Program-made: the position numbers and the translations under genes | In this document: positions 8,170-16,312 of the stretch, one piece after another | How positions within the stretch are numbered: position 1 is the stretch's first letter | Layout: every line of letters starts with the position of its first letter | Notes under the pieces: generated by a model | What the model was told of the DNA's origin: nothing | The model's database searches: none | Seen by the model: only the letters and a program-made list of their open reading frames with translations | Assembly (NCBI RefSeq): GCF_934630525.1 | Contig: NZ_CAKTVX010000006.1 | Span: 62,001-126,000 of the forward strand | DNA: 64,000 bases | From: an uncultured Slackia sp. | GTDB taxonomy: Bacteria > Actinomycetota > Coriobacteriia > Coriobacteriales > Eggerthellaceae | Reading direction: 5' to 3'

Positions 8170-8733
8170 TTACCCCATTCGAGAGTGCGATTGCGTGCCT
8201 TCGAAGAATTTCAAAATTTCAGCGAGGCTTACGGGTGCATAGTCGTTTGCGTCAACGCCCACGTCGTATCGAAGAATGCCGCGCTCGCGGTTGCGCTCGT
8301 TGTTAGTGGGGCCCTTGGAGTGCACGTGGCCATGCAGCGCGATGGCGTCGCGGCGTTTTCCGTTCCAGCTCATAATGGGGTAGTGGAACAAAACGAGCTT
8401 ATGGCCGCGCGCGTAGCCGGGTGCGATTTCGAGATAATCCTGTTCGGTTTCGAAAATTCCCGCCCCTGCACCCGTCGACCATGAATCGTCGTGGTTGCCG
8501 CGAATGAGGTGCACGTGCTCGCAAGCGATTTGCCCGCGCAGGCGGCGTGCGTTTTCGGCGGTTGTTTGATATGCGAAGTCGCCCAGCACATAGAGCGAGT
8601 CGCTGGGCGCCACTCGTTCATTGATTGCCGCGATGAGCCCTTGATTCATGCGCTCGATGGTCTCAAACGGGCGATTCATCTTCGAAAGAATGCTCGAATG
8701 GCCGAAGTGCAGATCGGCGGTGAACCACATCAT
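8170..8733 (-). CDS. Calcineurin-like metallophosphoesterase
   Basis: Small cytoplasmic phosphoesterase of 187 residues. Dinuclear-metal motifs are visible in order: DLHFGHSS (D-x-H, residues 7-14), VLGDFAY (GD, about 50), IRGNHDDSW (GNHD, about 77), FHYPIMSW and ALHGHVHSKG (GHxH). Proteins of this size and motif set act as phosphodiesterases or phosphatases on nucleotides or similar small esters; the substrate is unknown. GGAGG lies six bases before the tandem ATGs at 8733 and 8730. It lies 55 bp upstream of trmO on the same strand and may be co-transcribed with it. Confidence 0.88.
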   Translation of the reverse strand: MMWFTADLHFGHSSILSKMNRPFETIERMNQGLIAAINERVAPSDSLYVLGDFAYQTTAENARRLRGQIACEHVHLIRGNHDDSWSTGAGAGIFETEQDYLEIAPGYARGHKLVLFHYPIMSWNGKRRDAIALHGHVHSKGPTNNERNRERGILRYDVGVDANDYAPVSLAEILKFFEGTQSHSRMG

Positions 8734-8829
8734 GGGCGGCCTCCAGGGGGGATTTATCGGGTTTGGATGTGGCTATTGTAATGGCCGCGCGGTTTATCGG
8801 CTGGCGGATGCCACGAAAAGCCGACTTCT

Positions 8830-9318
8830 TTACGAGGCCGGCCCCGAATCTACGATTCTGATGTAGCCGCTTTTCCCGGGATCGATTATTTCCGAGTTGG
8901 GATCGTAGAGAAAACGGCATTCTATTTTGTCTCCGATGGCGATGACGCCGCCGCCTTCGATAGGCGCGTTTGCGTTGAGATATGCAGTGTCGAGGATGAA
9001 GCCGCTTGATTGGTCCCTGTCGACTTTAATTTTTGCGATGCCGGCGCCATCGAAATCCTCAACGGTGCCTACGAGTGCCCAGAGGACGACGAAGGGGCCG
9101 CCGTTGCTACCTTCGGGCGTGGGAGGGATTTCATCGATTGCCTCATGGTTGAACGATTCGTAATGGAACAAAATGGTGTCGCGATCGTAAATGGGCGTGT
9201 GCGATTCGAATTCGTTCGGGCAAGGGCCAAGCTTTTCTTGCTGGGGTGAGCAACCGCAAGAAAGAAGTAGCACCGCAAGCGCGGTGAGCGCAAGAAAAGG
9301 AATTTGAAGATTAGTCAA
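8830..9318 (-). CDS. Predicted secreted lipoprotein of unknown function
   Basis: A 162-residue protein with a hydrophobic signal (residues 5-22, ALTALAVLLLSC) followed by GCSPQQ; one of the cysteines near 21-23 is the likely lipidation site. The mature part (about 140 residues) is rich in Gly, Asp and beta-branched residues, with blocks LVGTVEDFDG and IGDKIECRFLYD that suggest a small beta-barrel, possibly OB-like (inference). The start is TTG at 9318, six bases after AGAGGAGG; no better ATG exists. It lies upstream of the phosphoesterase on the same strand with a 96-bp gap. No family recognised. Confidence 0.75.
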   Translation of the reverse strand: MTNLQIPFLALTALAVLLLSCGCSPQQEKLGPCPNEFESHTPIYDRDTILFHYESFNHEAIDEIPPTPEGSNGGPFVVLWALVGTVEDFDGAGIAKIKVDRDQSSGFILDTAYLNANAPIEGGGVIAIGDKIECRFLYDPNSEIIDPGKSGYIRIVDSGPAS

Positions 9319-9641
9319 CCCGGCCTCCTCTCTGGGCTTAGCTGAATATTGTAATGCCTAGTGTTGGCCGGTGAAGCGGGCACCGTTATCTTCTCGGCCG
9401 ATTGTCGATATGCGGTTGGACCCGCTTTCTGTTTGTGGCCGTCTCTTCCATCCGCGGCTGACAATCTGCCGTTCGCCGCTGCAATGTGCCGCTCATTCGT
9501 GAGGCGTTATCGGCTGGATACATTCGCACTCTAGTGTGCTAAAGTTCGTCGAACACAATGAAACTTTATACGGTGTTAATTGCGCTGCGGTTGATTTCTG
9601 CCGTGCGTCGCTGTGCGTTGTAAGCACATGGAAAGGAAGCC
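9319..9641. other. Intergenic region with divergent promoters
   Basis: About 320 bases without a gene. It separates the lipoprotein gene (minus) from the FAD dehydrogenase (plus). Possible -10 boxes for the dehydrogenase are TAAAGT near 9539 and TTATAC near 9566. I see no operator of a known type. Confidence 0.4.
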
Positions 9642-11060
9642 ATGGTCGAATATAACGAACTCACGGACGAGCTTGTCGCTGAGCTCGCCGCTATCGTCGG
9701 CGAGGACAATTGCCTTACGGGTGGGGACATCAACGAAGACTATTCGCACGACGAGATGCCTATTTACGGCACGCACATGCCTGACGTTGTGGTTCTTCCT
9801 GCAAACACCGATGAAGTGTCGGCCATTATGAAGCTTGCGAGCGCGAACAATATCCCCGTAACGGTGCGTGGCGCGGGAACGGGCTTGGTGGGTGGCAGCA
9901 CGCCGTTGGCGGGCGGCATTGTGCTGTGCACCATGCGCATGGACAAGATTCTCGAGTATGACGAGAACAACCTGTTCGTGCGTGTGCAGCCGGGTGTGCG
10001 CCTGTGCGATTTGGCGGCCGATGCAATCGACCACGGCTTCATGTACCCGCCTGATCCAGGCGAAAAAACGGGATCTGTGGGCGGAAACGTGTCCACGAAC
10101 GCCGGCGGTATGCGAGCCGTGAAGTACGGCACCACGCGCGACTATGTGCTTGCCATGACGGTGATTCTGCCGAGCGGCGAGGTGCTGCGCCTGGGCCGCG
10201 AGGTCGCGAAAGCAAGCTCGGGCTATAGCTTGCTGCACCTGATGATTGGCTCGGAGGGCACGCTTGGCATTATCACCGAGCTCTCCATGAAGCTTATCCC
10301 CAACCCCAAAGAAGACATGAGCTTCATCCTCTCGTTCAGCGACATTCAAACCGCCATTGCCGCCGTGCCGAAAATCAAGCTCGCGGGCTTGAATCCGCAG
10401 TCTATCGAGTTCATGGAGCGCGATATCGTGGATTCTTCGGCCGAATACACGGGGAACAAAATCATTCCCACGGTGGTCGACGGCAACGAATGCGGCGCAT
10501 ATATCCTGGTCACGCTCGATGGCAACGACGAGGACGAGATTTTCCAGCGCGCCGAAACGCTGGCTGAAATCGGCGAAGAAGCGGGCGCCTTCGACACGCT
10601 CGTTATCGAGCATCCGGCCGATAAGGCGGCGGTATGGGCGGCGCGCAGCGCGTTTCTCACGGTGATCGAGGCCGAAACCGAGTATCTCGACGAAATGGAC
10701 GTGGTGGTTCCCGTCGATAAAATCGCCGAATTCCTGGGCTTTATCCATGATACGGGCGTCCAGAACGACGTGCTTATTCGTTCGTTCGGCCATGCAGGTG
10801 ACGGCAATTTGCATATTTATTGCTGCGGAAACAACATTGAACGCGAGGCGTTTCTTGAGAAATCGACGCGCGTTATGCGCGCGGCATACGCGAAATGCAA
10901 TGAACTGGGCGGCCAGGTTTCTGGCGAGCACGGCATTGGACACGCGAAGAAGGAATACCTGCGCGAATCGGTAGGAGATACGGCGTTTTCCCTGATGGCA
11001 AGTATTAAGCAGGCGTTTGACCCGAAGAGCATTCTGAACCCTGGTAAAGTTTGCAACTAA
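9642..11060 (+). CDS. FAD-linked 2-hydroxyacid dehydrogenase, GlcD/LDH-D type
   Basis: Flavoenzyme oxidising D-lactate, glycolate or a similar 2-hydroxyacid, in 472 residues. The PCMH-type FAD-binding domain is N-terminal: PDVVVLPANTDEVSAIM and VRGAGTGLVGGSTPLAGGIV (about 70-90), then SVGGNVSTNAGGMRAVKYGTT. The cap and C-terminal domain carries SFGHAGDGNLHIYC (about 375-388), SGEHGIGHAKKEYL and a C-terminus AFDPKSILNPGKVCN typical of GlcD. ATG 9642 follows GGAAAGGAAG. It stands alone: no EtfA/EtfB or GlcE/GlcF neighbours are seen, so the electron acceptor is unknown. In anaerobes this family may use Etf-linked electron confurcation, but nothing here shows it. Confidence 0.92.
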   Translation: MVEYNELTDELVAELAAIVGEDNCLTGGDINEDYSHDEMPIYGTHMPDVVVLPANTDEVSAIMKLASANNIPVTVRGAGTGLVGGSTPLAGGIVLCTMRMDKILEYDENNLFVRVQPGVRLCDLAADAIDHGFMYPPDPGEKTGSVGGNVSTNAGGMRAVKYGTTRDYVLAMTVILPSGEVLRLGREVAKASSGYSLLHLMIGSEGTLGIITELSMKLIPNPKEDMSFILSFSDIQTAIAAVPKIKLAGLNPQSIEFMERDIVDSSAEYTGNKIIPTVVDGNECGAYILVTLDGNDEDEIFQRAETLAEIGEEAGAFDTLVIEHPADKAAVWAARSAFLTVIEAETEYLDEMDVVVPVDKIAEFLGFIHDTGVQNDVLIRSFGHAGDGNLHIYCCGNNIEREAFLEKSTRVMRAAYAKCNELGGQVSGEHGIGHAKKEYLRESVGDTAFSLMASIKQAFDPKSILNPGKVCN

Positions 11061-11146
11061 AGCAGCAGTGCTGGGCGTATGGATATGCGTCCTGCATGGC
11101 GAAATGGGAAGAACCTGCGATTTTGGGTATGAAGCGCATTTCTCGG

Positions 11147-11181
11147 GCGGAGCGGGCTGGACTTGCTCCGCTTTCTTGTTT
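11147..11181 (+). terminator. Terminator after GlcD-type dehydrogenase
   Basis: GCGGAGC (11147-11153) pairs with GCTCCGC (11165-11171), followed by TTTCTTGTTTT. Confidence 0.7.
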
Positions 11182-11445
11182 TAGGGGATTTGTGGCTCTT
11201 GCCCCTCGCGAGAGGCGCGGCGAGGCCGAAAACGATCCTATTTCATGCGACGACTATGATGGGTTCGAGATTTTGCCACGCGGGATGGCGGGCAAAGCAT
11301 TGAGAAGTCTTATAGAACGGTCTGCCTTTCCTGGAGCGAAGTTGACGGTGGGCGAAATGCGGTTTTGGGATACCCGTAGGCGAGGTATTGGGTCGAGCTG
11401 TTGCCTTAAAACGGTTCCAGCGTAAAGCGAAGTGCCCGTTTTTGC

Positions 11446-11611
11446 CAAAAGTTGCGAATTCGGGGGCTTTTCGGCGCTGAAAGCAAGGGAGCTTGGCCTG
11501 ATTTGCAAGATATATCTTGCAAATCAGGCCAAGCTCAACCATGAAACAGCTCGTATGGGCCTTCGAAGTGCGGTAGTTCTGGCAAATACGCCCCCGAATT
11601 CGCAACTTTTG
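11446..11611. repeat. Nested inverted repeat with perfect 48-bp inner palindrome
   Basis: Outer arms: 22 bases at 11446-11467 (beginning CAAAAGTTGCGAATTC) are exactly reverse-complementary to 11590-11611. Inner: 11489-11512 is exactly reverse-complementary to 11513-11536, a gapless 48-bp palindrome centred on GATATATC. The right outer arm ends at the 3' end of the alarmone synthetase gene. No open frame of note lies inside. It may act as a terminator for the minus-strand gene's end or be a small palindromic mobile element. Confidence 0.85.
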
Positions 11612-12493
11612 TCACTTTTTGGCGATTTGTTTTACGCTGATTAGGTCGGCGATAGTTTGCAATGACAGGTCGGTCGCCGCCATCTCGTCGGCGCAGCGCT
11701 TGAGCTCGGCCTGTAAAAACTCCTGGTTAGGTACGTCTTTCTTATATTTGAGGTCGTGCTCGATGCTTGCCCAGCTATCCATTGCGATGGTGCGGAGTTG
11801 AACTTCGACGCATATGCGCCGGCCGAATTCGAAGCGATCATCGCCGGCCGGCGCTTCAGCTTCCTTTGGCTCGACGGCGTCAAATGTGCCCGTTGTGTTC
11901 AGCTGGTCAATAAGTTGCGATAGGGAAATCTCTTGCGCTTCAATGGCCGCTTTGGCCGCGGCTCGCCTCGTTGCATCGGGGTCGAGCTCCGAGTCGTTCG
12001 CGCGCGCAAGAATCATGTGGTAGCTGCGATATCCGTTTGGCTTGGGGTGCAAAATGTAGTCTTTTTCCTGTACGACCTCGAAGCATGGGAGCTCGCGAAT
12101 GAACTGCGCGACCGACGCAACGTCGTCGACGAGCGGACAAATCACGCGCACGCCAGCTGCGTCATGCACGGCATATACGGCATTCTCGGCAGTAGGCTTG
12201 TATCCGCGCTTGACGAGCTTTTCCCTCATGCTGTCGGGCGACTTAATGCGCGTTTTCCACGACGAGATGGGCTTGCGCTCGCGGTTCATGCCGCGCTCCA
12301 TTAAATATGTCTCGAGGGATATCTCAAAACGCCAGGTAATTTCCTTTAGTTTCTGTAAGTAATCGCCATAGAAATCGGCATCGGGCGGCAAATCGATCGA
12401 GGGAAGAGATTGCTCTTCGGCCTCGGTGGTGCCTGAGTGGGTTTCGGCGCGTTGCTGCGTGCCGACGGGTTGAAGAGTGCTCGATGGCTGCAT
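11612..12493 (-). CDS. Small alarmone synthetase, RelA/SpoT synthetase domain only
   Basis: Makes (p)ppGpp by transferring pyrophosphate from ATP to GTP or GDP, part of the stringent response. About 293 residues with the synthetase fold only: ISSWKTRIKSPDSMREKL (about 80-97), VHDAAGVRVICPLVDDV (about 113-129), HPKPNGYRSYHMIL (about 152-165) and the ExQ motif region CVEVQLRTIAMDSWASIEHD. No HD hydrolase and no TGS/ACT domain is present, so it is of the RelQ/RelP type. An Ala/Glu-rich insert of about 55 residues after the GYRSYH segment is unusual. I chose ATG 12493 after GGAAAGGAAG rather than the ATG seven codons upstream. The nested repeat begins directly after its stop. Confidence 0.9.
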   Translation of the reverse strand: MQPSSTLQPVGTQQRAETHSGTTEAEEQSLPSIDLPPDADFYGDYLQKLKEITWRFEISLETYLMERGMNRERKPISSWKTRIKSPDSMREKLVKRGYKPTAENAVYAVHDAAGVRVICPLVDDVASVAQFIRELPCFEVVQEKDYILHPKPNGYRSYHMILARANDSELDPDATRRAAAKAAIEAQEISLSQLIDQLNTTGTFDAVEPKEAEAPAGDDRFEFGRRICVEVQLRTIAMDSWASIEHDLKYKKDVPNQEFLQAELKRCADEMAATDLSLQTIADLISVKQIAKK

Positions 12494-12665
12494 GTAAGCT
12501 TCCTTTCCGCGCACCCACTATGGTACGGGCGCAACGCCGCGGAAACGCCGCAGTTGCGCGGCCGTTACCAACCCGATGCCTGGCGTTCAGATGCTGGCAA
12601 GACGCTTGAATATGAGGTGCGCGTGGAATGTTTTACCGGTGGCGTGACTTGGGACGGGCTTGCGT

Positions 12666-14090
12666 TTAGCGGCGTGGGTCCTCGGGAAAGGGATCGTCGA
12701 TCATGCGTGGCCAGTGATAATCGTCGCGTTCGAGCATGAACAGTTCGAGCAACGTGGATGCGATGCCAGCTGCGCCGTCGTAGAAACCGATGCGCTGCGA
12801 GAGTTCTTCGGGGTGCACTCGCTCCCATGCGAAAGGCCAAGAGGCCGACCCGTCGGCGTGCATTTTCATCGAGCCCAACAATATATCGCCGCAGCGTGTG
12901 GCGAACTCGCGCCAGCGCGGCGACCCATCGATGCAGTAGAGACCCAAGAATGTATGCGCCATGCCGGCGTGACCGCAGCAGTAGCATACGGTATTCCAGA
13001 GGCCGGCCGACATATGCTCGGGTGCGCCGAGCGCTTCGGCTCCGTCGGCGAGTTGATCGACCATCGTTGCCCAACGAATATCGTTGTCGAGGGTCCCCAT
13101 CAGAGTGGGGAAGCGCAATGTTCCTGCGATGCCGTGGCAATATCCCAAGTAGAAGACGGTGAATTCGTCATCTCCGCCCAATTTGTGGGGGAGGAGCTTG
13201 CCTCGTTTTTGCGGCACGGCTACGGCGTCGAGAAAATCGGCGCATCTGCGTGCAACTTCAAGATAACGCGCATCGCCCGTGATGCGGAAAAGATGCGCGA
13301 GCAGATACCCCGATCCAGCGCTCCCGAAGGCGAAATTCGGCCAATCGAATGGGGTTTCGATGCCCGCACCGTTGAAATCAATGCCGCCGCGCGGGCTTTC
13401 CGCGCCCCAGTGCAGGTATTGTGCGCCAGCGGCCTTGATGAATTCAAGCAACTGCTGATCGCCGAACGTTTCGTAGAGCGCGATGAGGAATAGCATAATG
13501 CCGCCGTCCATCAGCAACGCGGGGCTGCCGGTCCAATAGGGGCCGCTTTCGCCTTGTTGCGCAGATTCATCGGTATAGAAGCGTCCGATTGCTTGTGCCG
13601 CCCGGCGATACTTTTCGGCGTCTCTGCTTTCCGCGAAGGTTTTAGCGCCTTCGATGAGCACGAGGCCCACGCCGCCAACGCCCATGTGGGCGCCTAGGTG
13701 CACGCCAGGCACGCCCTCGCGGTTATCTTGGAAGGCGGCCTGTTCGGGAAGTAGCAGGTCGCGCCAATGCGCGGCTGCATAGGAAAGTCCGCAGCGTGCT
13801 TTCTCGGCGAATTCGGCGCTGCCGGTGACCTCGGTGAGTTTCAGATAAAAATACGCTACACCGGCCGACCCGCTGTATAGCGATAGATCGATTGGCTGGC
13901 TCGCGTCCTGCTGCCAGAAGATGCCTTCGGGCGTCTTGCGCTCGAAGGTTGCGATCCAGCGTTCGGCCGATAGCGCCGCATTCAGGTAATCGCTCGCGTT
14001 TTGCGCGTGGTGTGTCGGGAACGGTTTTCCGGGGGCGTAGGCCATGCCCTGCGGCGCCTGATTCGATTCGATTGAGCATGCTTCGCACAT
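12666..14090 (-). CDS. LanC-like (lanthionine synthetase C family) protein lacking zinc ligands
   Basis: A 474-residue alpha/alpha-barrel protein of the LanC/LANCL family. Repeats such as LSLYSGSAGVAYFYLKL, HMGVGGVGLVLIEG and AFGSAGSGYLLAHLFRIT are the Gly-rich helix starts of the toroid. The first family motif is intact (GYCHGIAG, 316-323). The second, W-C-Y-G-x-x-G in cyclases, reads VCYCCGHAG (about 368-376). The third, normally L-C-H-G-x-A-G, reads FYDGAAG, so the Cys-His zinc pair is missing. No LanB, LanM, precursor peptide or exporter is nearby. It is unlikely to be an active lantibiotic cyclase; related non-cyclase LanC-like proteins exist but their roles are poorly known. ATG 14090 follows AAAGGAAG. 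Confidence 0.85.
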   Translation of the reverse strand: MCEACSIESNQAPQGMAYAPGKPFPTHHAQNASDYLNAALSAERWIATFERKTPEGIFWQQDASQPIDLSLYSGSAGVAYFYLKLTEVTGSAEFAEKARCGLSYAAAHWRDLLLPEQAAFQDNREGVPGVHLGAHMGVGGVGLVLIEGAKTFAESRDAEKYRRAAQAIGRFYTDESAQQGESGPYWTGSPALLMDGGIMLFLIALYETFGDQQLLEFIKAAGAQYLHWGAESPRGGIDFNGAGIETPFDWPNFAFGSAGSGYLLAHLFRITGDARYLEVARRCADFLDAVAVPQKRGKLLPHKLGGDDEFTVFYLGYCHGIAGTLRFPTLMGTLDNDIRWATMVDQLADGAEALGAPEHMSAGLWNTVCYCCGHAGMAHTFLGLYCIDGSPRWREFATRCGDILLGSMKMHADGSASWPFAWERVHPEELSQRIGFYDGAAGIASTLLELFMLERDDYHWPRMIDDPFPEDPRR

Positions 14091-14337
14091 GGTGCTTCCT
14101 TTGACTTCCTCAATTTTTTTCACGAGGACATTGTGACGCAGCAGGGCTTTGTTTGACGAAGATTTTTCGATTGCCGATTGTTTGGCGGCCGCATTTGGAC
14201 GCTTCACGGCCAGTGGCGCGCGTTTGCGTGCGGGCGGCTGATTGGTTTCCGCTCGCAGCGAAAAGTTATCTGTTCACAATCCAGGCAACTGTTTTGTGAA
14301 ATTCGTTCACTTTATCGCATTAAAGCGCGATAGCCCC

Positions 14338-14365
14338 TTGCGCTTAGCCGTGCGCTCCGTATAAT
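14338..14365 (+). promoter_or_regulatory. ilv operon promoter
   Basis: TTGCGC (14338-14343), a 16-base spacer and a perfect TATAAT (14360-14365). Transcription would start near 14372, leaving a leader of about 264 bases before ilvD. Confidence 0.7.
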
Positions 14366-14371
14366 CAACGT

Positions 14372-14633
14372 CACTCAATAAATGCGACGACAGGGCGAGT
14401 AGGAACGAATCCATCCCACAGCAAGCAGGCGTGCTGAGAACCTGCGGTGGACGGCTCCGAAAACTCCCTCGAGCAGCGAAGCTGAACGCAGCTGGTCAAC
14501 GCGGAACACCCACCGCGCGCCACCGTCAGTATGCAACGCCGGCGCCTTCCGTGATAAGGCATCGAGAGCGAAGTGTCTTCGGTCGACCGCATTCCTTGGG
14601 CTAGCGATAACGCTTGAAGGAAGAAGGAAGAAA
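14372..14633 (+). promoter_or_regulatory. Structured leader of ilv operon, probable T-box riboswitch
   Basis: The leader has T-box-like pieces in the right order. GGGCGAGTAGG (about 14392) resembles the AGTA/loop-E part of stem I, followed by ATC (14410) as a possible isoleucine specifier. Further on is a GCTGGTCAACGCGG stretch (about 14488) resembling the T-box/antiterminator bulge, then CGCGG-CCGCG. No Ile/Leu/Val-rich leader peptide is present, so ribosome-based attenuation is unlikely. Near the end, TTCCTT (about 14583) can pair with AAGGAA of the ilvD Shine-Dalgarno, suggesting translational control. Match to the T-box consensus is partial, hence moderate confidence. Confidence 0.5.
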
Positions 14634-14635
14634 CG

Positions 14636-16312
14636 ATGCAACTTCGTAGCGATGCCGTTAAAGTTGGCGTGGCGCGTGCTCCCCACCGCAGCCTGCTGAA
14701 GGCCGACGGCCTTACCGATGAAGAAATGAAGAAGCCCCTCGTCGCGGTGTTCAATTCCCGCAACGACATTATTCCGGGTCACAATAACCTCGATAAAATC
14801 TGCGAAGCCGTGAAGGCTGGCATTTATATGGCCGGCGGCGTTCCGTTCGAGATTTCCACCATCGGCGTGTGCGACGGCATTGCCATGAACCACGATGGCA
14901 TGCATTACTCGCTCGTTTCCCGCGAAGCCATCGCCGACAGCTTCGAATGCGCTGTTCAGGGCCATCAATTCGATGCTGCCGTATGCATTCCCAACTGCGA
15001 CAAAATCGTTCCCGGCATGGTGCTCGGCGCCCTGCGCGTGAACATCCCCACGGTGTTCGTTTCCGGTGGTCCCATGCTTCCCGGTCATGAAGCTGGTTGC
15101 AACTGCGGCCCCACGACCGACCTGAACACCTTGTTCGACGGCGCGGGCCAAGTGAGCGCCGGCACGATGACCGAAGAGCAGCTCAAGTACTACGAAGATA
15201 CCGCATGCCCCACGTGCGGCAGCTGCTCGGGCATGTTCACCGCGAATTCGATGAACTGCCTGTGCGAGGCTTTGGGCATCGCGCTTCCCGGCAACGGCAC
15301 CATCCCCGCCGTGTACTCCGAGCGCCTGCGTCTGGCAAAGCATGCAGGCATGAAGGTCATGGAGCTGCTCGAAAAGGGCATTTGCATCAAAGACATCATC
15401 TCTGAGGCGGCAATTCACAACGCCATGGAATGCGATATGGCGTTTGGCGGCTCCACCAACACGGTGCTGCACCTGACCGCCATCGCCATGGCGGCCGGCC
15501 ACCCCATCACCATGGACGACTGGGACGCGGCAAGCGCCCGCACGCCGCACTTGGTGAAGCTGCAGCCTTCTGGCCCGCGCCCGCTTATCGACCTGTATGC
15601 CGTGGGCGGCGTGCCGGTTGTCATGCATGAGCTCAACGAGCTGGGCCTGCTCGACGAAAGCGCGATTACCTGCATGGGCCCGCTTCCCGAGTACATCGCC
15701 AACTGCACCAAGCCGGCCGACGGCGAGGTGTGCCGCAAGCATGACAACCCGTTCTCCAAGGTGGGCGCCCTGCGCGTGCTCCATGGCAACATCGCCCCTG
15801 ATGGCGGCATCGTGAAGAAGAGCGCCGTCGACCCCAGCATGCTCACGCATACCGGTCCCGCCCGTTGCTTCAACAGCGAGGAAGAGGCCTGCGAGGCGAT
15901 TTTCGCTGGCGAAATCAAGCCCGGCGACGTGGTCGTTATTCGCTACGAGGGCCCGAAGGGTGGCCCGGGCATGCGCGAAATGCTCACGCCCACGAGTGCC
16001 ATTGTTGGCATGGGCCTGTCCAAGAGCGTTGCGCTTCTGACCGACGGCCGCTTCTCCGGCGCCTCGAAGGGCCCCTGCGTTGGCCATGTGAGCCCCGAAG
16101 CTGCAGCGGGCGGCCCCATCGCCCTTATTGAAGACGGCGATCAGGTCACCGTTGATATTGAAGGCGGCAAGCTCGAGCTTCATGTAAGCGACGAGGAACT
16201 CGCTGCTCGCCGCGCCGCTTTTGTGGCGCCTGCGCCCAAGCATAATCACGGCGTGCTTGCCAAGTACGCGAAACTCGTTTCAAGCGCCGACAAGGGAGCG
16301 TATGTCTCATGA
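14636..16312 (+). CDS. ilvD: Dihydroxy-acid dehydratase
   Basis: Removes water from 2,3-dihydroxy-isovalerate or -methylvalerate to give the keto acids of valine and isoleucine. At 558 residues it is the family's usual length. Iron-sulfur cluster cysteines lie in GVCDGIAMNHDGM, CIPNCDKIVPGM and CPTCGSCSGMFTANSMNCL (about 190-208). The C-terminal signature TDGRFSGASKGPCVGHVSPEA (about 465) is intact. ATG 14636 follows AAGGAAGAAGGAAG. It is first in the ilvD-ilvB-ilvN-ilvC cluster; its stop overlaps the ilvB start (ATGA), so the two are translationally coupled. Confidence 0.97.
   Translation: MQLRSDAVKVGVARAPHRSLLKADGLTDEEMKKPLVAVFNSRNDIIPGHNNLDKICEAVKAGIYMAGGVPFEISTIGVCDGIAMNHDGMHYSLVSREAIADSFECAVQGHQFDAAVCIPNCDKIVPGMVLGALRVNIPTVFVSGGPMLPGHEAGCNCGPTTDLNTLFDGAGQVSAGTMTEEQLKYYEDTACPTCGSCSGMFTANSMNCLCEALGIALPGNGTIPAVYSERLRLAKHAGMKVMELLEKGICIKDIISEAAIHNAMECDMAFGGSTNTVLHLTAIAMAAGHPITMDDWDAASARTPHLVKLQPSGPRPLIDLYAVGGVPVVMHELNELGLLDESAITCMGPLPEYIANCTKPADGEVCRKHDNPFSKVGALRVLHGNIAPDGGIVKKSAVDPSMLTHTGPARCFNSEEEACEAIFAGEIKPGDVVVIRYEGPKGGPGMREMLTPTSAIVGMGLSKSVALLTDGRFSGASKGPCVGHVSPEAAAGGPIALIEDGDQVTVDIEGGKLELHVSDEELAARRAAFVAPAPKHNHGVLAKYAKLVSSADKGAYVS

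Noticed and set aside
12666..14090. Lantibiotic biosynthesis cluster
   Set aside because: Only a LanC-like gene is present and its zinc motif is broken. No precursor, LanB/LanM, protease or exporter gene is in reach.
14375..16249. Long open frame (624 codons) antisense to ilvD
   Set aside because: High-GC codon bias leaves antisense frames open. The translation is His/Ala/Arg-rich with no family resemblance, while the plus strand is a full-length IlvD.
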